Shown here: positions 8,873 to 19,224 of the stretch, piece by piece | Numbering within the stretch: the first letter of the stretch is position 1 | Layout: every line of letters begins with the position of its first letter | NCBI GenBank assembly: GCA_020633315.1 | Contig: JACKDV010000016.1 | Coordinates: 62,001-126,000 of the forward strand | Source: Myxococcales bacterium | GTDB taxonomy: Bacteria > Myxococcota_A > Polyangia > Nannocystales > Nannocystaceae | Length of the DNA: 64,000 nucleotides | Direction: 5' to 3' | The notes under the pieces: model-generated | Told to the model about the DNA's origin: nothing | Database searches by the model: none | What the model saw: only the letters and a program-made list of their open reading frames with translations | Program-made: the position numbers and the translations under genes

Positions 8873-9119
8873 GGGCCACTTCCCTTCCCTCGGTGGGAGT
8901 TGCATGGGGCGGGCAACGGATGAGGGAATCGTGGTGCAATCCTTGCGCTGAGGCCCCGATCCTCGGGGGCTCTCGGAAACGCTCCGGCGGCGTGGCTGGT
9001 CGGTCTCCCGACGAGCCGTCGTGCTCGGCACCATCGATCGCAAGCCGCCCGTGGTCGTGCGTCGTACCCAGGCTGCACCCGGGAGCCACGCTCGCGCCGT
9101 GATCGGGTGGAGGACGACG

Positions 9120-9149
9120 GGCTCGCGATCGCATCGGTGATCGCGAGCC
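9120..9149. promoter_or_regulatory. 11-bp inverted repeat, operator candidate
   Basis: GGCTCGCGATC (9120-9130) and its exact reverse complement (9139-9149) are separated by 8 bases in the divergent region upstream of the lipoprotein gene. The symmetry would suit a dimeric regulator such as the NarL-type one nearby; this is inference. Confidence 0.4.
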
Positions 9150-9237
9150 GAGATCGCCGCTCGTGCGTCGACGCGCCGACGGGTCCGGGATCCCACTCGC
9201 TCTCGATGCTCGTCATCGACGACGCAAGAATGGAGAC

Positions 9238-9268
9238 TCGATCCCATCGAGGTCCTCGATGGGATCGA
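9238..9268. promoter_or_regulatory. 31-bp palindrome, operator candidate
   Basis: Arms 9238-9252 and 9254-9268 are perfect 15-bp reverse complements around one base, with partial symmetry continuing to about 9234 and 9273. The centre lies 59 bp before the ATG at 9312. The one-base centre favours a protein-binding site in duplex DNA, though a hairpin with a few inner pairs opened is possible. Confidence 0.5.
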
Positions 9269-9311
9269 ATCTCGTTGCCGACCTGCGCAGCACGCACTAC
9301 GCTCCGACGCG

Positions 9312-9854
9312 ATGAAGCTCTGGTCGATGTCGTCGTGGTGGGCCGCGGGTCTGATGCTGGGTGGTCTCGTGCAGGCGTGCACCGACGACGCCGAGGTCAC
9401 GCCCGGGGCCTGCGAGATGGTGATCGACGCCTGCCATCCCAAGGACGACGGCAGCGACGACATGATCAACGGCTGCCACTCCCGGGCCCACGAGGGCGAC
9501 GATGCGGTGTGCTCGACCGATCTGCAGGCCTGCCTCGACTACTGCAATGCCGCGCCGCCGGTCGGCGGGCACGAGGAGGGCGAGGAGACCGGCCACCACG
9601 AGGACTCGGGCGATACGGGCAGCAGCGGGGGAGGCGAAGGCTCGGGCACCGGGGGCGACGAGACCACCGGCGGTGCGCCCGCGACCTCGTCCACCGGGGC
9701 CGATGACGCGAGCGATGCGAGCTGCGACGAGCTGGGCTCGATCTGCCACGACTCCGACGACGAATTCGGCATGATGTGCCACGACGTCGGCCACGAGGGC
9801 GACGAGATGGCCTGCGCCGCCATCTGGGTGCAGTGCCTCGAGGTCTGCCTCTGA
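9312..9854 (+). CDS. Lipoprotein with duplicated Cys/His motif
   Basis: 180 residues with signal peptide and lipobox LVQAC (Cys23). Two related modules flank a Gly/Ser/Thr/Glu linker. The first contains CHPKDDGSDDMINGCHSRAH-EGDDAVC and ends LQACLDYC; the second contains CHDSDDEFGMMCHDVGHEGDEMAC and ends VQCLEVCL. Both share the pattern CH-x(n)-CHxxxHEGD-x-(A/V)C...C...C. The repeated Cys-His and His-Glu-Gly-Asp residues suggest bound metal or disulfides, but no family is recognised. It is preceded by two palindromes and divergently transcribed from a two-component system, which may regulate it. Confidence 0.8.
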   Translation: MKLWSMSSWWAAGLMLGGLVQACTDDAEVTPGACEMVIDACHPKDDGSDDMINGCHSRAHEGDDAVCSTDLQACLDYCNAAPPVGGHEEGEETGHHEDSGDTGSSGGGEGSGTGGDETTGGAPATSSTGADDASDASCDELGSICHDSDDEFGMMCHDVGHEGDEMACAAIWVQCLEVCL

Positions 9855-9933
9855 TCCCAGCGATCCCAGCCCGACGCACGCGGCCGGCTCGGCTCGCTCG
9901 CCGGGCCGCCGCGGGTGGGCCGACCCCCTGCCG

Positions 9934-11220
9934 TCACTCGAAGGGGTTGGAGAAGCGCGGATCGGTGAGGAAGTCGTCGTCGGTCAGCGAGCCGAGGAAG
10001 ACGATCAGATCCTCGCGCTCCTGGTCGGTGAGGGTGAAGCCGGCCACCAACCCGCTCTTGTGAGGGTTGACCGCGCCGTCGCCCGCGTTGGGGCCGCTGT
10101 CGATGAGCCGCCCGCCTCGCTCGTAGATGCGGATGACCTCGTCGAGGGTCTCCACCGAGCCATCGTGCATGTAGGGGCCCGTGACCGCGATGTTGCGCAG
10201 GGTCTGGGCCCGGAACGCCCCCATGTCGTCGGGGTCGAAGGTGGCCTCGATGAGCCCCTGGTTGCCCAGCGGGTAGGCGCCGTCGGCGTCGAGGTTGTAC
10301 AGCCCGGTGTTGTGGTAGGCGAACGACTCGTGCACGGTGCCCGCGTGGCGGGTGGCACCCGAGAAGTTGAACCCGAAGTGGCAGTGGTGGCACTCGAGCG
10401 CCTCGGAGAAGAACAGCTCCAGGCCCCGCAGCTCCTGCTCGGTGAGCGCGTTGGTGTCGCCCTGGTAGGTGTAGCGGTCGAAGGGCGAGTTGCCCGAGAT
10501 CATGGTCCGCACGAAGCTGGCCAGGGCCTGGCGGACCCGCTCGAAGCTGAAGGGATCGTCGAGCTCGGGGAAGGCGGCGGCGAACAGATCCTGGTACAGG
10601 GGATCGTCGCGTAGCCGGCCCAGGATCTCGTCCTCGTGGCCGCTCGCGCCCAGCTCCACCGGCTGCTCGGCGAACAGCGGCACCATGATCTGGTGCTCGA
10701 GGGTGGGCAGGTTGGGGTTGGCCCAGGTCAGGGGGAACGAGTAGCCCGCGTTGGTCAGGTGCATGGAGTTGCGCACCAGCACCTGGCCCGTGGAGCCCGT
10801 GGGCGTGGTCTTGCCGTCGGCGAAGGCCAGCTCCTGCTCGTGGCACGAGCCGCAGGACTGCGTCTCGTTGGCCGACAGCCGCGTGTCGTAGAACAGGTGG
10901 CGCCCGAGCTCGACCTTCTCGGCCGTCATCGGGTTGTCCTCGGGCACCCAGGGCGCGGGAAAGCCGGGCGGGAGGTTCCACTCGTAGCCGGAGTCGTCTC
11001 CGCCCGTGCCCGAGTCTCCGCTCTCGCCCGTGCCGTCGGGATCGGGACCGGCCGTGGTGTCCAGGCCGCTGGTGCCCGTGCCCTCGGAGGTCGCGGTGCC
11101 CCCAGCCGAGGCGGCGGGGGCATCGTCTCCGCAGGCCGGCGCTCCGGCCAGGCCGAGCGCCAGCAGCGAGGGTCCGAGGCGGCTACTCGCCGCTGAACAC
11201 GATCTGAGCCGAGCAGTCAT
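9934..11220 (-). CDS. mbnH: MbnH-like di-haem enzyme (MauG/cytochrome c peroxidase family)
   Basis: 428 residues from ATG 11220 (a GTG at 11232 is also possible). Both starts lie inside the end of the upstream MbnP-like gene, implying translational coupling. It has a signal peptide with a lipobox-like end (GAPAC, Cys30) and a Gly/Ser/Thr linker, then two haem-binding CxxCH motifs: C123GSCH127 and C277HHCH281. The sequence between them matches the bacterial cytochrome c peroxidase/MauG fold (LGRHLFYDTRLS; RNIAVTGPYMHDGS). In Methylosinus, MbnH oxidises a Trp of its partner MbnP to kynurenine, which helps bind copper. The same pairing occurs as the MXAN_0977/MXAN_0976 families in myxobacteria, and this gene fits the 0977 type. 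It should act in the periplasm or on the outer membrane. Confidence 0.88.
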   Translation of the reverse strand: MTARLRSCSAASSRLGPSLLALGLAGAPACGDDAPAASAGGTATSEGTGTSGLDTTAGPDPDGTGESGDSGTGGDDSGYEWNLPPGFPAPWVPEDNPMTAEKVELGRHLFYDTRLSANETQSCGSCHEQELAFADGKTTPTGSTGQVLVRNSMHLTNAGYSFPLTWANPNLPTLEHQIMVPLFAEQPVELGASGHEDEILGRLRDDPLYQDLFAAAFPELDDPFSFERVRQALASFVRTMISGNSPFDRYTYQGDTNALTEQELRGLELFFSEALECHHCHFGFNFSGATRHAGTVHESFAYHNTGLYNLDADGAYPLGNQGLIEATFDPDDMGAFRAQTLRNIAVTGPYMHDGSVETLDEVIRIYERGGRLIDSGPNAGDGAVNPHKSGLVAGFTLTDQEREDLIVFLGSLTDDDFLTDPRFSNPFE

Positions 11221-12220
11221 CGACGCAGTCACCAGTATCCCAGGTCAGCCCCAGGTTGGGGAACAGATCGGTGCACTCGTTGACGTCGGGCAAGAACGAC
11301 ATGCAGCCCGGCGCGGTCATCGGGGTGTCGGCGGTCACGTCCACGCCCTGGAACAGCGAGGCCACGTCGAGGACCACGGTGCCGGTGAGCGGATCGAAGC
11401 CGTCGAGCGCGATGGCGGGGCGCCCGGGGCGCGAGCACTCGGCATCGGGCGGGACGGTGGGCCCGGCGTCGCCGTTGTCGCAGCCCTGGCTGCCCAGGTG
11501 GAAGTTCCAACGGTTGTTGGGAGCCGGGTTGTCGTTGGCGATGTCGATCTTGGCGAACTTGTAGCCGGCGGCCCAGCTCCAGAACATCGCGGTGGTGTTG
11601 AGCGGCGGCGGGGCCTCGTCGGCGTTGAGGTGGTTCTGCTCGAAGGGCAGGCCGAGATCGAAGCGAATGCCGGTGTAGGTGCCATCGGGCGCCGTTCCGC
11701 GCACGGTGGTGTTGGTCTCTGCGGTGGTGTTCTCCGAGCAGCCCGCGCTGCCGTCCTCGAAGTCGAGCAGGGCGCTGCCCTCGAGCTGCCACTCGCCGTC
11801 GTCGGTCATCGCCACCGGGACCTCGGCCCCCGTGTCGTCGACCAGGCGGAGGTTGGAGACGAAGAAGCGAAGATCGAGGATCTCGATGGTGGTCCCCAGC
11901 GCGCCGATGTTGTCGTAGCTCTGGCCGCAGACCGCGTCTTCCTCGCCCACCCGCACCGCGAATTGGAGCGTGACGTCGACGTCTGCGGGCTCACCGGTCG
12001 AGCTCTCGTTGCCGGTGCCGCTCTCGTCGGCGCCCATGGTGCTGCCGCCAGACTCGGTCCCCGGGGTGGACGTGGAGCCGTCGGAAGTGGTTCCTGGGCT
12101 CGAGGTGGTGGAGGGATCGTCACCCGAGGAGCCACTGCTCTCGGACGAGCCGTCATCGCCACAGCCGGCAGACAGGGATACCAGGAGGGCGCTGGCGAAG
12201 AACAGTGTTCGGGAATCCAT
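11183..12220 (-). CDS. mbnP: MbnP-like protein (MXAN_0976 type), partner of the di-haem enzyme
   Basis: 345 residues. A signal peptide ends in lipobox LSAGC (Cys20), followed by about 80 residues of Ser/Thr/Gly/Glu linker. The body starts at VDVTLQFAVRVGEEDAVCG and carries the family marks: LDLRFFVSNLRLVDD, GIRFDLGLPFEQNHLN, a Trp pair in MFWSWAAGYKFAKID, NFHLGSQGCDN, and two late Cys pairs (PGCMSF...NEC, GDCVDDC). Known MbnP proteins bind copper at a site that includes a kynurenine made from Trp by the cognate di-haem enzyme, which is encoded next and overlapping here. Which Trp is modified cannot be told from sequence alone. The start at 12220 is the first Met that gives a proper signal peptide. 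Confidence 0.87.
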   Translation of the reverse strand: MDSRTLFFASALLVSLSAGCGDDGSSESSGSSGDDPSTTSSPGTTSDGSTSTPGTESGGSTMGADESGTGNESSTGEPADVDVTLQFAVRVGEEDAVCGQSYDNIGALGTTIEILDLRFFVSNLRLVDDTGAEVPVAMTDDGEWQLEGSALLDFEDGSAGCSENTTAETNTTVRGTAPDGTYTGIRFDLGLPFEQNHLNADEAPPPLNTTAMFWSWAAGYKFAKIDIANDNPAPNNRWNFHLGSQGCDNGDAGPTVPPDAECSRPGRPAIALDGFDPLTGTVVLDVASLFQGVDVTADTPMTAPGCMSFLPDVNECTDLFPNLGLTWDTGDCVDDCSAQIVFSGE

Positions 12221-12387
12221 TGCCGCGGCATGATAGCTGCCAATTCCCAGTCGGCAACCATGTCGAAGCACCGCGGATGTGAGCACGCACGAGGTCTTGG
12301 AGGCCCCTCGACTCGCGCATGTCGATCGGTGGATCGCCGCAATGATTGCGGACCGGATCGCGGCTCGCTTGGTGTACCGCTGCGCGA

Positions 12388-14070
<1,683 letters not shown>

Positions 14071-14293
14071 CGCTTCAGGGTGCTCCGTGCTGACCGCCGC
14101 GAAGGCGGGCGCCGGAGCATAGCAGGCACCCGCGGCCGGCGGTCGGGGTGGCCCGGGCCCACGGGGGCTCGGGACGCGTGCCCGCGGAACGCCGTGCGGA
14201 GCGACGGGGGCGAGGAGCCGTCCCATCGGGTGCTGGGAGCCCACCCGCGTCGGGCCCTTGCGCGGCCCCACGACCCCGGCCACCCTCGGGGCC

Positions 14294-16213
14294 GTGGATA
14301 CGCCGACCGCACCCTACGCGATGGAGGTCTCGCTCAAGCGCTACGGCGTCGATCGCTGGGGCGAGGAGTTCCTGACCGTCAACGACCAGGGGCACCTGGT
14401 CTACCGCGCGCCGGGAGTGCCTCCCGTCGACATGCACCGCCTGGCCGAGCACCTCGAGACCCGGGGCATCCGCACCCCCTTCGTGGTGCGCTTCCCGACC
14501 GTGGTGCAGGGCCAGATGCGACGGCTCAAGAACGCCTTCGCCAAGGCGATCAAGGACAACTCCTACGGCGGGGGCTACTGCGGCGTGCTGCCGGTGAAGG
14601 TCAACCAGCGCAAGGTGGTGATCGACGCGGTGGTGCAGGATCCCGAGCTCGGCTTCGGGCTCGAGGCGGGCAGCAAGCCCGAGATGCTGCTGGCGATGGC
14701 GCAGCCCCCCCAGCCGGGCTCGCTGCTGCTCGTCAACGGCTTCAAGGACCGCGAGTTCATGCGCATGGCCTACCACGCGGCCGAGCTCGGCCACCACGTG
14801 GTGGTGATCATCGAGTCGATCCGCGAGGTCACGCGCTTCATCCAGGTGGGGCGCGAGCACGCGTGGAAGGTGACCCCCGATCTGGGGGTGCGGGCCAAGC
14901 TCTACGCGCGGGGCAGCGGGCGCTGGCAGAGCTCGGGGGGCGAGACCTCGAAGTTCGGGCTCACCACCACCGAGCTGCTCGACGTGGTGCAGACCCTGCG
15001 CGACGCGGGGCAGCTCGAGCGCCTGGTGCTGCTGCACTTCCACATCGGCTCGCAGATCACCCGCATCAAGCGGATCAAGCAGGCGGTGCGCGAGGCGGCG
15101 CGGCTGTACAGCGCGCTGCAGAAGTCCTACGCCCCCGCGATGCGCTACCTCGATCTGGGCGGCGGCCTGGGCGTGGACTACGACGGCAGCCGCACCTCCT
15201 ATCCTTCGTCGGCCAACTACACCATCGAGGAGTACGCCAGCCAGGCGGTGTTCGAGGTGGGCGAGGTGGTGGAGGAGATGGAGGCGCAGGCGCCCACCCT
15301 CATCACCGAGAGCGGCCGGGCGATGGTGGCCCGGCACGCGGTGACCATCACCGACCTGCGCGAGGTGCAGGGCACCCCGCCGCCCGAGCCCGCGCCCCGT
15401 GAGGACGAGCACCGCATCATCGAGGCGCTGCGCGAGACCCTCGAGCACCTCTCGCCCAAGAACTACGAGGAGTACTTCCACGACGCGGTCGACTTCCGCG
15501 ACGAGGCCCTCGAGCTGTTCTCCAGCGGCTACCTCTCGCTCGAGGACCGCGCCGCGGCCGAGGCCCTGTTCGTGCGGGTGCGCTCCAAGGTGGCCAACAT
15601 CGTGGAGGGGCTCAAGCGGCCCTCCGAGGAGATCGTGGAGTACCTCGAGAAGGCGCAGCGCAAGTACCTCGCCAACTTCTCGATCTTCCAGTCGCTGCCC
15701 GACGCGTGGAGCGTGGACCAGGTGTTCCCGGCCGCGCCGCTGTCCCGGCACGGCGAGCGGCCCACTCTCAACACCGAGATCGTCGACATCACCTGCGACA
15801 GCGACGGCTGCGTGACCAGCTTCGCCCACCCCGAGGAGAACATGCGCTTCCTGCCCCTGCACGAGCGCAAGGACCCCAAGGAGAAGTACTACCTGGGCTT
15901 CTTCATGACCGGGGCCTACCAGGACAGCCTGGCCAACCAGCACAACCTCTTCGCCCGCATCCACGACGTGGTGGTCCGCAACGCGGGCGACCCTGCGCCC
16001 GAGTTCTCCGGTGTGGTGCGGATCCCCTTCGACGACGTGGTGCTCGACCTCAAGATGGGCGCCACCAACGAGGACTCGCTGCAGGCGATGGACTTCGACG
16101 TGGAGGGGCTGCTGCACGAGCTGCGCCAGCGCCACCTCGACTGCGAGACCTCGCTGGGCGAGCAGTGGACCCTGGGGCTGCTGCAGAGCTACCCCTACCT
16201 CACCCGCCTGTAG
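14294..16213 (+). CDS. speA: Biosynthetic arginine decarboxylase SpeA
   Basis: About 639 residues from GTG 14294 (ATG 14258 or ATG 14321 are alternatives; the last would cut just before EVSLKRYGVDRWGEEF). This is a fold-III PLP enzyme: PLP Lys102 in LPVKVNQ, LHFHIGSQIT, the Gly-rich phosphate loop LDLGGGLGVDYDG, and the C-terminal active-site Cys region ITCDSDG. Length and motifs fit the SpeA family (about 630-660 residues). It converts arginine to agmatine for putrescine and polyamine synthesis in the cytosol. No speB-like agmatinase is seen in this window. It is divergent from ettA across a 223-bp gap. Confidence 0.94.
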   Translation: MDTPTAPYAMEVSLKRYGVDRWGEEFLTVNDQGHLVYRAPGVPPVDMHRLAEHLETRGIRTPFVVRFPTVVQGQMRRLKNAFAKAIKDNSYGGGYCGVLPVKVNQRKVVIDAVVQDPELGFGLEAGSKPEMLLAMAQPPQPGSLLLVNGFKDREFMRMAYHAAELGHHVVVIIESIREVTRFIQVGREHAWKVTPDLGVRAKLYARGSGRWQSSGGETSKFGLTTTELLDVVQTLRDAGQLERLVLLHFHIGSQITRIKRIKQAVREAARLYSALQKSYAPAMRYLDLGGGLGVDYDGSRTSYPSSANYTIEEYASQAVFEVGEVVEEMEAQAPTLITESGRAMVARHAVTITDLREVQGTPPPEPAPREDEHRIIEALRETLEHLSPKNYEEYFHDAVDFRDEALELFSSGYLSLEDRAAAEALFVRVRSKVANIVEGLKRPSEEIVEYLEKAQRKYLANFSIFQSLPDAWSVDQVFPAAPLSRHGERPTLNTEIVDITCDSDGCVTSFAHPEENMRFLPLHERKDPKEKYYLGFFMTGAYQDSLANQHNLFARIHDVVVRNAGDPAPEFSGVVRIPFDDVVLDLKMGATNEDSLQAMDFDVEGLLHELRQRHLDCETSLGEQWTLGLLQSYPYLTRL

Positions 16214-16395
16214 GAGCGAGCCGAGCCCAGGGGGCGAGGCCATGAGGGACCCCGCCGTGACCCTCACCGAGCTGGGCCTCGCGCTCGAGTGCCCGGTGCT
16301 CGTGGGAGTGATCCACGGCTTCGAGATCCAGGGCCTGCCCCGGCGGGCGCTTGGGGGGGCGGTGCTGCTGAGCCTGGGCGGGGTGGCAGTGGTGG

Positions 16396-17448
16396 TCACT
16401 CGGGCTTCGCGTGACCATCGAAGAGCTGGGGGCTCGACGGTCGCTCGCCCTCGATGTCCTCCATGGTCTCGACCACGAAGCGCACGCGCTCGTGGATCTC
16501 GGCCCAGGGCAGGGCGGGGGGCAGGCGGGGCTGCTGCTCGATGAGCTCGTCGAGCACCCGGTTGAGCGCGCCGCCGTAGTAGGTGTGGCGGGTGCCGGGG
16601 CTGCAGCCGAAGCTGGGGCGCCCGGGCGAGCTGGCGGTGAGCACCGTGGTGTGCGGGCGCTGGACCAGCGGGGAGGGGCCGTCGTCGTCGGGGCGGCCGA
16701 TGAAGCCGCCGCTGAAGCAGGCCTGGAGCACCACCACCAGCTCGCTGCTGGGGGGCAGGGGGGCGAGCGCGCGCGCGAGGGTGTCGGGGGTGAGCACCAG
16801 CGACTCCACCGGCACGCCCTCGCGGTAGGCCGCGAGGATCTCGTCCACCTCGCCCAGGGCCGGGGCGTCGCCGCCCTCGAGGCCGATGGAGTGACGATCG
16901 AACAGCCCCACCTCGCCGCGGCGCAGCTCCATGTGCGAGGGCAGGTCGGCCTCGTGCTCGAGCCCGGTGTGCCAGCGCAGCAGCGGAGGCAGGCCGTGGC
17001 CGCTGACGAACAGGTACAGGAAGGGCGGGGCGCGGCCGGCCGCCTCGCGCAGGTGGGCGTGCAGGGTGGCCGGGTCGGCCGAGTAGCAGCGGCGCAGCGC
17101 GGGGGCGAGCTCCCCGAGCTGCTCGCCGTCCTCGCGCAGCGCGTCCTCGCTGGGCTTGGCGTAGTAGCAGGCGATCTCGTCGTCGCGCAGCCCGGCCCGC
17201 TTCCACAGCGCATGCTGGTCGATCACGTCGGCGGCGAAGTTGGCCACGTCGTCGCCTCCCGCCACCAGGAACACCTTGGCGGTCGCGGGCAGGGGCGCGC
17301 TCGCGTAGGGCATGGCGGCGAAGGGGTCGTCGATGGCGGCCGCGCGCGGCGATGCGGAGCCATCGGGGTGGCACGCACAGAGGCCGAGCAGCAGCCCGAG
17401 CCCGGGGCTCCGGGGAGCCCTTCGCGGGGCCTCCGCAGTCGCGATCAC
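16396..17448 (-). CDS. Caspase/legumain-like (clan CD) cysteine protease, probable lipoprotein
   Basis: 350 residues from GTG 17448, chosen because the frame further upstream runs into the divergent gene at 17542. The N-terminus APRRAPRSPGLGLLLGLCAC looks like a short lipoprotein signal ending in a Cys. Residues about 45-300 carry a clan CD peptidase core: beta strand then His151 in FLYLFVSGHG, and beta strand then Cys244 in LVVVLQACFSGG. The spacing of 93 residues between His and Cys fits C13/C14 peptidases. Both catalytic residues are present. The substrate is unknown; these proteases usually prefer Asp, Asn or Arg at P1. Its export signal makes a role at the envelope more likely than in intracellular cell death. 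Confidence 0.78.
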   Translation of the reverse strand: MIATAEAPRRAPRSPGLGLLLGLCACHPDGSASPRAAAIDDPFAAMPYASAPLPATAKVFLVAGGDDVANFAADVIDQHALWKRAGLRDDEIACYYAKPSEDALREDGEQLGELAPALRRCYSADPATLHAHLREAAGRAPPFLYLFVSGHGLPPLLRWHTGLEHEADLPSHMELRRGEVGLFDRHSIGLEGGDAPALGEVDEILAAYREGVPVESLVLTPDTLARALAPLPPSSELVVVLQACFSGGFIGRPDDDGPSPLVQRPHTTVLTASSPGRPSFGCSPGTRHTYYGGALNRVLDELIEQQPRLPPALPWAEIHERVRFVVETMEDIEGERPSSPQLFDGHAKPE

Positions 17449-17541
17449 GTCGTCTAGGTTGCGCGCATTTCTTGGCCGCGTCGAGGCGCTCTCGTGCCGC
17501 GCTCGCTGGCCTTCGGCGCCGCACGGCGGTAGCGTGATCTC

Positions 17542-18306
17542 ATGCATAGACTGACGCTCGTGATGGCGCTCGCGGCCATGCTGGCCTGTCCCGCCGACGG
17601 CGACGACACGACCCAGGCCGACGACAGCGGCTCCGCCACCGGGACCGGCACGGGCAGCACCGGCACCCCGCCCGCGACCGACGACACCGCGAGCGGCACG
17701 GGCTCCACGGGCAACGGCTCGACCACCGCGCCGCCCGAGACCTCCGACGGCAGCACCACCGACGAGCCGCCCCCGGAGACCACGGGCGGGCTCGAGGGCG
17801 ACGTGCTGCGCAACGACTCGTGGACGCCCACCGACGCGCTGGTGTGGCAGAGCTGGCCCGGCCCCGACGACTGCTGGGCCTCGGTGTTCTCCCCCGACAA
17901 CGCCCAGTACCCCTTCGACGTGGTGGGAGCGGTGGCGGCCATCGGCGGGGGAGGCGGGACCGAGACCTTCAGCGTGGGCGTGTGGGAGGTGGACAACCAG
18001 GGCATGCCCACCGCCGAGATCGACTCGACCACCTTCCAGGTGGACGGCGGCACGATGGCGCTCACCGAGGTCGACCTCGGCGGGCTCGCGGTGCCCACCT
18101 TCACCATGATGAACCAGGACTTCGCGCTGGTGATGTGCCACACCGATCACATGGGGGCGCCCTCGATCGCCATCGATGCCGACGGCACGGTGGACGCGAG
18201 CCACAACTGGGTGTACCAGCAGGTGATGGGCAGCTGGGTGCAGTCGCCCGACTTCTTCGGCATCGACGGCGACTTCATCCTGCGCGCCGTGATCATGCCG
18301 ATGTGA
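17542..18306 (+). CDS. Lipoprotein with Ser/Thr/Gly linker, unknown function
   Basis: 254 residues. The signal peptide MHRLTLVMALAAMLACPADG has its lipobox at MLAC. A linker of about 70 residues is almost only Thr, Ser, Gly, Asp, Pro and Glu. The remaining 165 residues (from VLRNDSWTP) form one domain rich in beta-strand-like segments with two Cys (DDCWASVFSP and VMCHTDH). It resembles domains found repeatedly in lipoproteins of Nannocystineae, but I know no function. It is divergent from the caspase-like gene and convergent with the hydrolase at 18310; the two stops are three bases apart. Confidence 0.75.
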   Translation: MHRLTLVMALAAMLACPADGDDTTQADDSGSATGTGTGSTGTPPATDDTASGTGSTGNGSTTAPPETSDGSTTDEPPPETTGGLEGDVLRNDSWTPTDALVWQSWPGPDDCWASVFSPDNAQYPFDVVGAVAAIGGGGGTETFSVGVWEVDNQGMPTAEIDSTTFQVDGGTMALTEVDLGGLAVPTFTMMNQDFALVMCHTDHMGAPSIAIDADGTVDASHNWVYQQVMGSWVQSPDFFGIDGDFILRAVIMPM

Positions 18307-18309
18307 GCG

Positions 18310-19224
18310 CTACTCGAGGTCGGCCTCGATCCGTGCCACGAAGCGCTCGAGCGCGGGTGCCAGGCAGCTCATGTGATCGCCCGGCACCCGCTCGAGGGTG
18401 AAGGGCACCCCGAAGCGCCGGGCGTCGGCCTCCACCGCCGCGGCGTTGGGGTGGAACCAGGTGTCCTCGTCGCCGATGTAGGCGTGGTGCGGGTGGGCGA
18501 GGTCGCGGAGGTTCGGCCCCAGCGTGCGCAGCGTGCCCTCGGCGGGATCGAAGGGATCGAAGCGCACCAGCCCCGCGTTGGCCTCGGATCGGCTCCAGCG
18601 CTGGAAGGTCTGCGGCACGTAGATGCCGCCCACGCTGGCGGTGAGCCGCACGGGAGCCTCGGGGTGCAGCGCCAGCATGGCGACCACGCCCCCGCCGATG
18701 CTGTGCCCCACGGCGTAGAGGTGCTCGGCGTCGACCTCGGGGCGCGCGGCGAGCCACTGCGCTGCGGCGATCGCATCGTCGACCTCGCCGTAGAGCAGCT
18801 CGAGCCGGCCGGGGTTGCCGTTCTCGCCGCGCAGGGCAGGCGCGAGCACGGCCAGGCCGGCGTCCACCAGGGGCCGCAGCGCCTCGGCGTCCTTGGGACC
18901 CAGCGAGAACGAGCCGTGGCAGTAGAGCAGCCCGGGCACCGGCCCGGCCTCGGCCGTGGCGGGTAGGAACAGCCACGCGAGCAGCTCGTGCTCGCCCGAG
19001 CGGTAACGCACCACGGTGGCGCCCTCGGGCACGAAGCCCTCGTCGTAGCGCCCGGGGCTCGGCCCGTCCTCACGCAGCGTGGTGAGGTGCGCCGCCTTGC
19101 GCTCGAGGAACGGGCGGTAGGGGCCGGCCTCGGTCGACGCGGGCGCGGGCGAGGGATCACCGGCGGGACGGCAGCACAGCAGCGCCACGGCCCCGAGCGG
19201 CGACCAGCGGACCCCGCGGCTCAT
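18310..19224 (-). CDS. Alpha/beta hydrolase, exported (dienelactone hydrolase/prolyl oligopeptidase-like)
   Basis: 304 residues. It has a short hydrophobic N-terminus ending in CC (possible lipobox ALLCC). The core is an alpha/beta hydrolase: oxyanion strand PGLLYCHGSFS, nucleophile Ser in VGHSIGGG, probable Asp in YIGDEDTW and His in PGDHMSC. It is a serine hydrolase acting on an ester or amide of unknown nature. ATG 19224 overlaps the stop of the RidA gene as ATGA, making this the last gene of a five-gene coupled operon that also encodes amidohydrolases and a PLP decarboxylase. Confidence 0.85.
   Translation of the reverse strand: MSRGVRWSPLGAVALLCCRPAGDPSPAPASTEAGPYRPFLERKAAHLTTLREDGPSPGRYDEGFVPEGATVVRYRSGEHELLAWLFLPATAEAGPVPGLLYCHGSFSLGPKDAEALRPLVDAGLAVLAPALRGENGNPGRLELLYGEVDDAIAAAQWLAARPEVDAEHLYAVGHSIGGGVVAMLALHPEAPVRLTASVGGIYVPQTFQRWSRSEANAGLVRFDPFDPAEGTLRTLGPNLRDLAHPHHAYIGDEDTWFHPNAAAVEADARRFGVPFTLERVPGDHMSCLAPALERFVARIEADLE

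Larger units (their letters stand above)
8873..9311. other. Divergent regulatory region between histidine kinase and lipoprotein genes
   Basis: About 440 bases with no supported gene. Open frames here are low-quality extensions of the kinase frame. It contains the two inverted repeats listed separately, both within 200 bp of the lipoprotein start at 9312. Confidence 0.6.

Noticed and set aside
8905..9469. N-terminal extension of the histidine kinase to 9469
   Set aside because: The extra residues lack codon bias and overlap the divergent lipoprotein gene; a GTG with a good ribosome-binding site lies at 8872.
16242..16544. Small plus-strand ORF (MRDPAVTLTELGLALECP...) with one hydrophobic segment between speA and the caspase-like gene
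   Set aside because: Its second half is antisense to the end of the caspase-like gene and turns Arg/Pro-rich, as shadow frames do. Only the first 50 codons look protein-like.
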